Source of the DNA: Trichomonas tenax
Lineage: Eukaryota > Parabasalia > Trichomonadida > Trichomonadidae
Length of the DNA: 36,639 bases
Assembly: GCA_023091735.1 (NCBI GenBank)
Contig: JALKBU010000496.1
Location: 1-36,639, forward strand
Direction: 5' to 3'
Positions within the stretch are counted from its first letter, which is position 1. Each line of letters opens with the position of its first letter. The notes beneath the pieces are model-generated. The model ran no database searches, was not told the DNA's origin, and saw nothing but the letters and a program-made list of their open reading frames with translations. Of the stretch, positions 28,974 through 36,639 are shown one piece after another. The position numbers and the translations under genes were made by a program.

Positions 28974-30048
28974 ATTAGGGGTAGTAACTATTTAACCTTA
29001 TTTTCAAATTCCTATTTGCCATACTTTTACCAATTTATCGTTCCCTCTGCGTTATTTGATAAATTTACATTTTTGTTGGAAGCTTGCACGAGGTGCGCAC
29101 TGATATCTCATTGTATTAGATTTTCGCGGCAAAGTTCGGCATTATATACACATACATGGGCATCATGATATATCGAACTCTCACTCCAAATTATTTTTTT
29201 TTTGGTTCACATACCAATTTGACATGACAATATTTACATGACATATCATAAAGTTTATTTGTCAAAAAGCACACAACATCAAAATGCTTGTTAAAACTTT
29301 ATTTTTACTTTAAAAACTTACAATTTTTTGAAGCCGGTTATATCACATTACCTTTTATCGTATTTGAAACGTCATCTTACTATTTGTGTGAGTATGATAT
29401 TAAATTATGTGTTGAAAAATTGGTATGCGCAAACATTTTTGTGTGTTATTTATATCAAACTATCATCAGAAAAGGGTTTCCAATGCTTTCATTTCGATGA
29501 GGCCTACTTTTTAAAATATGAATTTCATATATAGAATAGTTTCAATGCGCTTTGCGATAAAAGGCACTTGCGCAAATTCTTTAGGCTATTTATATCATAA
29601 TTACACGCTTAAAATTCGTCGAAATCGCATTGCGCAATCATATAAAATTGAATAGTTTACATTATTTAATTGAATGATGCACAATGTGCAATAAAAGTAA
29701 CTCCCCTTTTGGTCAAACCTATTTCAGCAGAGATTTTGTTGTATTTATAAAGGTTTACTATGGGATTTTACAGAAAATTTTTTGTGATATCCTGTTTATT
29801 GATTTGATCCTTAAAGGATCCCGATAATATGGCATATTCATAAAACATCAAATAAAATTTATTTTGTCAAAATGCCCGCAAAATGTCAACAATATTTATT
29901 TCGAAATTTTCACAATTTTATGTCTGCCTACTCAATAGATTCTCTGGATGAAGATGAGTGATTCGACATAAGAAATTTTGGGTGATGAGTGTCAATTTTA
30001 GATTATATATATAATATATTTTGAATTTAGAATAATAGCAATAATGAT
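28974..30048. other. Intergenic region with TGCGCAA-type palindromes
   Basis: I see no gene here. Frames at 29288-29534 are short and hydrophobic, without an initiator. TGCGCAA (29426-29432), TTGCGCAA (29569-29576), ATTGCGCAAT (29629-29638) and TGCACAATGTGCA (29678-29690) cluster within 265 bp. AAAGTTTATTTGTCAAAA lies at 29250-29267 and a near-copy at about 29855-29872. Confidence 0.45.
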
Positions 30049-31833
30049 TTAATTCATATCTAAACATGGACAAATTTGTCTCATAAGTTGATCGCCGTTA
30101 ACCTGGTCTGTGGATCCAATGATAAATTCAAGCTTGCCCTCGGAAAGATCGGTCAAGTGAACAAGCATTCCAACTTCTGTTGGAGTAACACCACCAATAA
30201 AGAAGACTAAGATACGGCGCTTTTCACCCTCAACACGTTCTGGTTTATCACCAGTGACAGTGAATTTGACAGCAGGTGAGCTAAGCGAATTGACTGGTTG
30301 AACTTTTTCACTTCCGCATCTTTCAGCAAGACGAACAGCAATAGGAATGAAACCAGCACAGCACTCGAAGATTGGGTCGCTGTAAACTTTGACACCATCA
30401 TGCTCCTTTCCGCTCTCGGTAAGATGGAGTTCTTTGCTGACCTTCTTCCACTCGTAGTGGTATTTTTCTGGAGAAAGAAGATTAAGCTTTTGCAAATTGA
30501 TCATTGACTCCATAGCGGAAATTCCAAACTCTGCAACAGCTTCACGCTGGACAACGTTGACAAACTTTTCAGCATGTTGTATACCGGCAACAGATTCGAT
30601 CGCCATAAGCTTAAGAGCTTTTGGCCAGTCATTGAAAATAGAGATGAGATGCTCTTGAAGAAGAGAGCAGCTTTTGTTGTCTGAGAAAATTGTTCCTTCA
30701 GCAGAAAATATGTTTATAGATGCGAGACTCTCAGTTGTCTTGGAATAAGCGTATTCGTTAATTGGATATAAGTTTGCAACAAATTCAGCATCAATACCTA
30801 ACTGCTTAATTGATGAAACTTTATCCAAGTCTTTGAAAAGTTTGTTTCTTTCATAGTCATCTGCTTTCAAATTTCGAACCTGACTTTTTGTGCTTTTGTA
30901 ATATTGTGTGAATTCGGATAATTTATCATTAATTGAACAGAAATTGACGGATCTATATTTGCGGAGGAATGCTTTTTTATTTGTGAATTCAATATTCTTT
31001 AAATCGGGATTTTTGATTGGTTCGCAATTGACTGTACCATAGTCAATGCCAAGAGCATTGTCAACCATAGCTTCGAATGTTGTCTGAGACAAAAATGGCG
31101 TAATCATATCAACTGTTCGATCAAATAATAATAATGTGTCAATTTGTGGAAGCGTTGCTGAAGAAACATTGCACTGGTTTTCAATGCCAGATATTAGGCT
31201 GTTGACAATTTCAGATTTGGCACCACATGTGACAACTTGTGGAATTTTACCAAAAATAACTTCAATCTTTGAAATAGCACGTGCAATTGAAAATAAATCG
31301 GCCATCTCGTTCTGGATGAAGATGTGTGAGAATGTAAAACGGTTTGGAAGTAAGAAATAAAAATTATCAATAGCAAGGAAATCGTTATGAAGTTCGCGTA
31401 TAAAAATTTCCTTTTTGGTATCCTTAGGAAGATCGTAAACTGGCTCATATCCATTCTCTCGTAAGATTTGTTCAACAAAAGCGTTTGATCTTGGGATAAT
31501 AAATATGCATTTGACGTAGTTGGGAATGAGCCCAAAAACTGGAATGATTTCTCGCATGTTTTCGACACAAGCTGGAGTGACATAAATTAAAGATCCTGGA
31601 TCTTTGTAAATTTGACCTTGTTTGAAGGCAGTGTATTCTGTTAATTTGACTTTGTTGTTTGTCGCAGCGTTATAGAGCGTCCGGACAACGTAGTTGTACA
31701 AATATTTCGGAAAACAAAGCCTACGAGGTTCTTTGAGATCTTTAACAAGTTTTCCAAATTCGTCTTCAGAGTAGGCCTCGAATTGGGAAAGCTGGAGTCC
31801 GTCTTTCATTTTGTTATCTTGATTCGAACTCAT
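30049..31833 (-). CDS. VPS33: Sec1/Munc18-family protein, Vps33 type
   Basis: The 594-residue protein is close in length to Vps33A/B. It has the SM-family core FDRTVDMITPFLSQ (237-250) followed by FEAMVDNALGI, where animal and fungal Vps33 have a DR-x-VD-x-x-TP...T-x-EG-x-x-DE-x-x-GI pattern. The C-terminus has LVFFIGGVTPTEVGML (542-557), matching the Vps33 VFFIGG-x-T-x-x-E segment. Vps33 is the SNARE-binding subunit of the HOPS and CORVET tethers, acting at late endosomes and lysosomes. Sec1, Sly1 and Vps45 are less likely given the C-terminal motif. ATG 31833 is 31 nt downstream of a TCATTTT initiator. The stop overlaps TAAA. Confidence 0.85.
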   Translation of the reverse strand: MSSNQDNKMKDGLQLSQFEAYSEDEFGKLVKDLKEPRRLCFPKYLYNYVVRTLYNAATNNKVKLTEYTAFKQGQIYKDPGSLIYVTPACVENMREIIPVFGLIPNYVKCIFIIPRSNAFVEQILRENGYEPVYDLPKDTKKEIFIRELHNDFLAIDNFYFLLPNRFTFSHIFIQNEMADLFSIARAISKIEVIFGKIPQVVTCGAKSEIVNSLISGIENQCNVSSATLPQIDTLLLFDRTVDMITPFLSQTTFEAMVDNALGIDYGTVNCEPIKNPDLKNIEFTNKKAFLRKYRSVNFCSINDKLSEFTQYYKSTKSQVRNLKADDYERNKLFKDLDKVSSIKQLGIDAEFVANLYPINEYAYSKTTESLASINIFSAEGTIFSDNKSCSLLQEHLISIFNDWPKALKLMAIESVAGIQHAEKFVNVVQREAVAEFGISAMESMINLQKLNLLSPEKYHYEWKKVSKELHLTESGKEHDGVKVYSDPIFECCAGFIPIAVRLAERCGSEKVQPVNSLSSPAVKFTVTGDKPERVEGEKRRILVFFIGGVTPTEVGMLVHLTDLSEGKLEFIIGSTDQVNGDQLMRQICPCLDMN

Positions 31834-31848
31834 TTATTGTTTTGATCT

Positions 31849-31877
31849 TTACATGGCAGAAAATGATTTACATGGCA
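31849..31877 (-). promoter_or_regulatory. Promoter region of the Vps33 gene
   Basis: Minus-strand TCATTTT (31866-31860) fits the initiator with +1 at 31864, giving a 31-nt leader. TTACATGGCA occurs on the plus strand at 31849-31858 and 31868-31877, a 19-bp direct repeat that brackets the initiator. Confidence 0.45.
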
Positions 31878-32430
31878 TATTTTAATGTTAAATTTCCAAA
31901 GCAAATATTCATGCTGGATATTTCATTATATATTTATTTTAAATTGTTCAACACATGATAATCATCCTATATTAAATAGTTCTATTGCTAAAAATCGATT
32001 TGAGCAATCATCAACCAGTAAAACTCAACTTCACCGAATATCCTAGTAAAGTTTATTTGTCAAAATATTGTTTACGTGTCACAATGGCGATTTTTTTCGA
32101 GAGAAGTAAATTTTTTATAATGCATTCATTGAGTTGCTTTGTATGAAATAAAGTCAGACCTGAAATAGAAGTACTCCAACTCAGGATAACGATTCTGGAG
32201 ATTTCGAACTATGAATGAGAGTATATATATATATTAAGGAGTTGATCAATGAACCTGGAAATGTATTTGAAGTAGTCAAAATACAATAATATCATTAAAA
32301 ATGATCAATTTTTAGTATTAGCTCTCTAATGCAGAGAAATTTTAGAGAATTTGTGCATGAATTTAATCAATTTCGATGTTTTTTATGACAAGCACTTGAG
32401 TTATACAACAACATGACAAACTTATGTGTG
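31878..32430. other. Intergenic region, no gene seen
   Basis: AT-rich sequence upstream of the Vps33 gene. AAAGTTTATTTGTCAAAA at 32048-32065 is identical to 29250-29267. CATGACA and TCATGTAA motifs lie near 32410-32440. No open frame is convincing. Confidence 0.4.
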
Positions 32431-33331
32431 TCATGTAATTAGACAATCAAAACTAATAATAAAAAAAACGATATCTAAAATATATGAAATATTACGATTT
32501 TCCATATATTTTAGATCATTGCTGTATTTATGATTGTTAACAATCATTTGAGCACTTCCGCCTGCAGTACTAAACGCAGCACCTTTTTCACAACAATCAT
32601 AAATACAGCAATGATCTAAAATGAGAAACATTGAATTTATATGAATTGCTCCATAACTCGTAGAATTTTGTGTATCATTAATTATATTGCAATTATTGAA
32701 CTGCGCTGAACCAGAATTTCCACAATATATGGTGTAGAAATTTTTGAAATAACTAAATACTGCACCTTTTCCAGAACAATTAAAAATACAACAACTCTCT
32801 AAAGTTAAATTCATTCCAAGTATACTAATAATTCTCAAACTTGCAGATCATTGAGTATCATTAATTGTGTTACATTTAATAAATTGCAATGCTCCGGTAT
32901 TTTCACTAAATATAATGTAACAATCCACTGAATAACATAACGAGACAACTGAATAATTATAATAGAATTTATTGACAGGATACATAACAACAAAGCCTGG
33001 AGAGTAAATCAATTTATTATTGCTCATATTTGAACTAGAAAACCCACATATGCAATTTTTATATGTAAAAACATCCAGTTGATTAACATTTTTGCATTAT
33101 ATTATTGAAGCAGCAACAAGATTTTACATATGTACCTTTTGTTGAATATTGTAAATACTTATTTTCATCTTTGATATACGTGTGTGACTCAAAAAATACT
33201 ATGATAGCCTTTATAATTAGGTTCATAATATATTCTCCATTTTCATTCTTTGGGGCTACAATATGGAAAATATCAAAATTCACCTGAATTATCTTTTGTA
33301 TTTTGCGTACTAATATGGCGATTTTATTCAT
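32431..33331 (-). pseudogene. Broken Pmp-like (beta-helix repeat) surface-protein gene
   Basis: Minus-strand frames carry repeated beta-helix units: KCNTINDTQ, then LESCCIFNCSGKGAVFSY, NNCNIINDTQNSTSYGAIHI and LDHCCIYDCCEKGAAFST. The alternation of cysteine-bearing strands with GA-(I/V/A) turns matches the Pmp-like surface family of trichomonads. The 5' part (33331-33083) is joined only by a frameshift near an A5 run at about 33090. An in-frame TGA interrupts at about 32850. The 3' end is destroyed by an inverted duplication (32508-32622), after which the frame runs into unrelated sequence. Upstream of 33331 I see no clear start. Confidence 0.55.
32508..32622. repeat. Perfect 31-bp inverted repeat with 53-bp spacer
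   Basis: The arms at 32508-32538 and 32592-32622 are exact reverse complements (left arm begins ATTTTAGATCATTGCTG, right arm ends with its complement). The right arm is part of the Pmp-like coding sequence read on the minus strand (ILDHCCIYDC). The left arm is the same bases flipped, so one arm was copied from the other. Confidence 0.85.
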
Positions 33332-34885
33332 TTACTTTGGAAGAGTTTTTATATTATGTATATCACGTAAGAGGAACTGATCTAACTTATTGTCATAGAT
33401 TTGTATTTTCACTTCTGCTTTATGAATCTATAGCGCAATATAGATTCAACAAGCAACTATTCTGATTTAACAAATAATATTAATAGTCTAATGACTATAA
33501 TGCTATCGAGTGATATCTCAATAGTTTTCTCAGTAAATTTGAGATAATTCAAATTTTTGATTTATCAGTTCTCGATATCTGAGCATTATCCGAAAGTGCA
33601 CATTATAGTAAATAATTCTCTATAAGATATGTATATAAATCATTAAACTTTGGAATCCTTTAATACGACTTTGAATGGTTTTCTCAATGCGATAAAAATT
33701 GAATACTTGGTACTGGAGCCTTAATAGGTAGTTATTACATATCATTTTTACTATATTATTTGGGTTAATGATTTCAAAAATGCTATATATTCATAATGAT
33801 TTTTAAAATAATTATCCTAATTGGTCACTTTTCATGTTAGTCGCCCCTTAATCAATAGAAAATAGAAAAGAGAACCTTCATTTAAGATTTGTATGATAAC
33901 AAATTCGAGGAGGTATATCATATAAACGATGCTACACAATCCTTTCAAGAAGATGGAAAACCAGATTATTATTCATTATTCTTTGGATACTTGAAAAGAA
34001 ATAGAAGAGATGTATTCATAAAATCATCTTGCAATTCAATGTTCAACACCTATATATGAACCTTTATTCATATTTTAGAATCTCCAAAATCATGATTCGA
34101 AACTCCAAAAGAAATTTTAAAATACCATCTGATAGAACTCCTGATAAACGTTGAAAAGTAAGCATTGTATAGAATCATATTTGTTCCCACAAAGCTTTAA
34201 AATGAATAGAAAGTTGGAGTGACCCCCTCATTAAAATACCACTGTTATTATTTTTCATCCCCTAAATAGACGCTATCGTTAAAATTTTTGGATTTTATTT
34301 TTCTAAAATTTAAAATATAAATAAAGCATTTCCTGCTATAAAGGAAAATCAAGTTTTTGAGTTGAAATAAACAGTTTACATCAACCAAATCTCCAAATAT
34401 GGGCTTACAGTGCTCGAATCTCTTTTGTTCACATCCTAATAGGACAGGTTTGACATTATCTGAAGATATAAATGCTGGACCACTGGACAATTAATGTGAA
34501 TGATCGAACACAGAAAAACATGAACTCTAAGGTTTGTATACTAGAACTGTCCCTGCTGTAAACATATAATAGTCAGCAATCGTATAAACTCATTTCGATA
34601 TGCAGAATAAAACTCAATCGATTCATTTTTGCTCTTTTTTCATGTACTCACTGTGCAAACTGATTATACTTGGACTGTGTTTGTTCTGTATATGTGCGTT
34701 ATCGTTGAACTTTAAAATTTGACTAGATGAATTTGAAAAATTGAACTCAAAACAAAGATAATAGAGAAAAAAAGAAGTAATTGAGTAATAGAAAGTTTTT
34801 GTATACTAAATAAATGTAGTTTTAATAGACAAACAAAGTTAGATTTTTGTAGAGAATCATTATCTCGAAAATTTTCTATGCGAAT
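33332..34885. other. Intergenic region with possible coding remnants
   Basis: There is no intact gene. An open stretch without ATG (33886-34059, plus) reads FEEVYHINDATQSFQEDGKP and YSLFFGYLKRNRRDVFI, which looks protein-like but is unrecognised. A minus-strand open frame at 34248-34490 has no ATG and is doubtful. GGTCACTTTTCA at about 33824 resembles the initiator element of other genes here. Confidence 0.35.
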
Positions 34886-35104
34886 TTACACTCTTGAGAG
34901 TGGCGATGCGTTACCTATCGGCTGGCTGTTTCTCATTGCCATGTGTGGGAGTGTCTGCTCTTGTTGGCTGTAGTTATTCATTGCCCAGTCAGCGGAGTCG
35001 AAGAACTTGATGGAGGCTCTCTTGGCCCTTGCAGAAGCAATAGGAATGGAAAGCTGTCCATTCTGTGTCTGGTTAGAAGTAAGCGTGTTCTGTCTGAGAG
35101 ACAT
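34886..35104 (-). CDS. Small endosulfine/ARPP19-like protein
   Basis: This 72-residue basic protein contains KFFDSADW (33-40). Endosulfine, ARPP19 and yeast Igo proteins share a KYFDSGDY motif whose serine is phosphorylated by Greatwall/Rim15, turning the protein into a PP2A-B55 inhibitor. Here F, D, S and D are kept, with Ala for Gly and Trp for Tyr; Ser37 would be the phosphosite. The basic RAKRAS lead-in also fits. The rest is polar and probably disordered, and the protein is shorter than the ~110-170 residues usual in animals and yeast. ATG 35104 is 22 nt after a TCACAAG initiator (+1 at 35126), and the stop overlaps TAAA, both supporting a real gene. The motif is short, so the family call is tentative. 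Confidence 0.6.
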   Translation of the reverse strand: MSLRQNTLTSNQTQNGQLSIPIASARAKRASIKFFDSADWAMNNYSQQEQTLPHMAMRNSQPIGNASPLSRV

Positions 35105-35121
35105 TAATAAAAAATAAAATT

Positions 35122-35128
35122 CTTGTGA
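35122..35128 (-). promoter_or_regulatory. Initiator of the endosulfine-like gene
   Basis: On the minus strand TCACAAG gives +1 at 35126 and a 22-nt leader. This fits TCA(+1)YWW and helps show that this very short frame is a gene. Confidence 0.5.
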
Positions 35129-36414
35129 AGTTAACTTGTTACCTGCCAGGCAAATTTTTTTCGGGCTTATTTTTGGATTGTTGTGATCTACGTATTATAT
35201 TATACCTATCTGCCTATAAATTTTTACTTTTTACAATTTATATTCACTATACAAAGCATATCACATGTTAATTAAGAAATAAAGAAAATTTGAGATAACA
35301 ATTGAAAATTGTGAACACAAAATAATCGTTGCAAAAATAATATGTGTACGTATAATGATTTGGTAAAGACTATATCAAAAATTTATTGTTAAAATTTTTA
35401 ATTTTTCAATGTGCTTCAGGGGTCATGTTTATCTTTTGCGGGAGAATTTTTTTTATATAATTTTATTATTGAATATTTAGGATTGCTATATCCTATAGTT
35501 ATTATATTTATGTTCAAATCAATAATAATCAAAATAATTATTTATAATATCATAATGCTATACAGATATCCGATCGGATTTTGGCATTCATTTAATTATG
35601 CGATAATTATTACTTAAATTTATATAACATTCAAATTGAGAGAAAAATATGAAATTATAGCATTTAAAGATCTATGTTAAATTACAGCATAAAATTATTT
35701 TGAGAGAGAATAGAAAATATGAGATTATTAATCTATATATTGAGCTAAATAAAATATTAAAGTGTGATTTTTGTCACTTTTTACATTAAAAAAGTGATTC
35801 GGAAATGAAAAATTGCAACTCATGTAAACTATTCAACTTGGTAAATTTCGATATTTACATGATAAATCACCTATATATGTTCTTCATTGTGGATTGCATA
35901 AAACTTTAACCAAATCTCGATAAATTGCCGATCAATGGTTGTTTTTATTCAACAATTGTTTTGATCACCCTGTTGTTTGATTGATCTATAAAATATTAAC
36001 ATTTATTGTTTCTTGATCGTGAAATTTTTCGAAATTTTGTGGACTGTTTTACCATCATATGGTTAGTTGAAATAATTCATAATTAATTGTTTTCTTTGAC
36101 CTCATTTCGAATATTTGTTGATATTGTCCTAGCAGTGATACATCCAATCATTTTGCTGATAACATAATTTATTTTTGAACAACGTAAATTTAATTATCTC
36201 AAATTTTTGCGTAAATAGTTTAAAATAGATGATGGATTTTGTAGATATAACAAAGGTCATTAACACATTATTTTCATAGTAATATGCTTATTTTCACATG
36301 GGTAATTGGATTCTCAGATTTTTGACATCATTTACATATCGTCAAAAGTGATACTATTTTCTATTTAACGATTTTATTAATGTTTTATTAATCTCTACAT
36401 TATTTACACATTTT
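35129..36414. other. Very AT-rich intergenic region
   Basis: I see no gene. A hydrophobic frame at 35411-35617 has no initiator and looks like AT-rich noise. TTGTCACTTTTT at about 35770 and AAAAGTGATAC at about 36345 resemble the GTCACTTTT element in the two orientations. Confidence 0.4.
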
Positions 36415-36474
36415 TTACAAATTCAAACTTTGATTTTTTATACCTTTCATTAACAAGAAAATTATTTTTCGGCT

Positions 36475-36539
<65 letters not shown>

Positions 36540-36639
36540 CGATATTATCCTGGTTAGCTCTAGAAGGCTCTGTGGATATAAATGTGACACTTTGCTTTTT
36601 TAAAAATCCAAAATATTTGGAAACCAAGAAGCGAAGCTG
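36415..36639 (-). CDS. Possible 3' end of a gene with lysine-rich tail, truncated by window edge
   Basis: The minus-strand frame is open from the window edge to TAA at 36415. It reads FLVSKYFGFLKKQSVTFI, then TEPSRANQDNIE, a run of about 21 lysines with one RE interruption, and a final WSRKIIFLLMKG. The lysine run is encoded by the T35-CTC-T24 tract, so its length and frame depend on homopolymer accuracy. It may be a genuine C-terminus or chance. I do not recognise a family. Confidence 0.3.
36478..36539. repeat. T35-CTC-T24 homopolymer tract
   Basis: Thymines fill 36478-36512 and 36516-36539, separated by CTC. It could be a genuine poly(dA:dT) tract, a retroposed poly(A) tail read in reverse, or an assembly artefact. 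Confidence 0.9.

Noticed and set aside
29288..29534. Two overlapping hydrophobic frames in the gap beside the Vps33 gene
   Set aside because: No initiator, no motif, and composition expected of AT-rich noise.
30207..31583. Frames overlapping the Vps33 gene (30207-30401, 30298-30507, 31136-31360, 31194-31583)
   Set aside because: They overlap a clearly conserved SM protein in other frames.
35411..35617. 68-codon isoleucine-rich frame resembling membrane segments
   Set aside because: The sequence is nearly all A and T, and hydrophobic residues follow from that; no promoter is seen.
1..36639. tRNA, rRNA, snRNA genes and CRISPR arrays
   Set aside because: No B-box GGTTCGAANCC with a matching acceptor stem, no rRNA core sequence and no regularly spaced repeat array was found by eye.

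Overview
The window is nuclear DNA of a parabasalid protist of the trichomonad type, possibly a Tritrichomonas or close relative. The genus is an inference. The grounds are: AT-rich DNA; long intronless genes; start codons 15-31 nt downstream of TCAYWW-type initiators (the trichomonad Inr); TAAA overlapping the stop codon of several genes, the trichomonad poly(A) signal; and the gene families present (a giant 'A-type inclusion'-like coiled coil, BspA-type leucine-rich repeats, Pmp-like fragments with GGAI motifs, Maverick/Polinton capsid genes). No rRNA or tRNA gene and no CRISPR array was seen.

Layout. 1-127 is the 5' end of a minus-strand gene leaving the window. 221-283 holds two GC-rich hairpins. 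366-845 is a broken gene with a phage tail-collar-like domain. 846-3200 has no intact gene but contains a GC-richer decayed stretch and a perfect inverted repeat. 3310-3876 is a two-RRM RNA-binding protein. 4453-8742 is a 1429-residue helical protein, not identified. 8743-10189 contains decayed fragments and short repeats. 10190-19819 is a 3209-residue coiled-coil protein that ends 24 bp from the stop of a convergent ASH/Hydin-type protein (19844-21658, minus).

21708-23460 and 23522-27588 are accessory DNA: a decayed tandem BspA-like gene, then an internal piece of a Maverick/Polinton. That piece carries a broken capsid gene, a broken packaging ATPase, two related small membrane-active-looking proteins and a broken protein of unknown role. 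No polymerase, integrase or terminal inverted repeats are present. Right of it are a coiled-coil protein with a histidine-rich tail (27613-28935, minus) and a Vps33-type SM protein (30049-31833, minus). 32431-33331 is a broken Pmp-like gene that contains a perfect 31-bp inverted duplication. 34886-35104 is a 72-residue endosulfine-like protein carrying an FDSADW motif. The right edge has an open lysine-rich reading frame with a T35-CTC-T24 tract.

Housekeeping genes (RNA binding, endolysosomal fusion, phosphatase control, cytoskeleton) are therefore interspersed with decaying surface-protein and viral-type genes. The intact genes look independently transcribed; there is no operon logic. The most novel-looking items are the ~33-residue tandem repeat at the C-terminus of the giant protein, the paired small Maverick proteins, and short promoter-proximal elements shared between genes.
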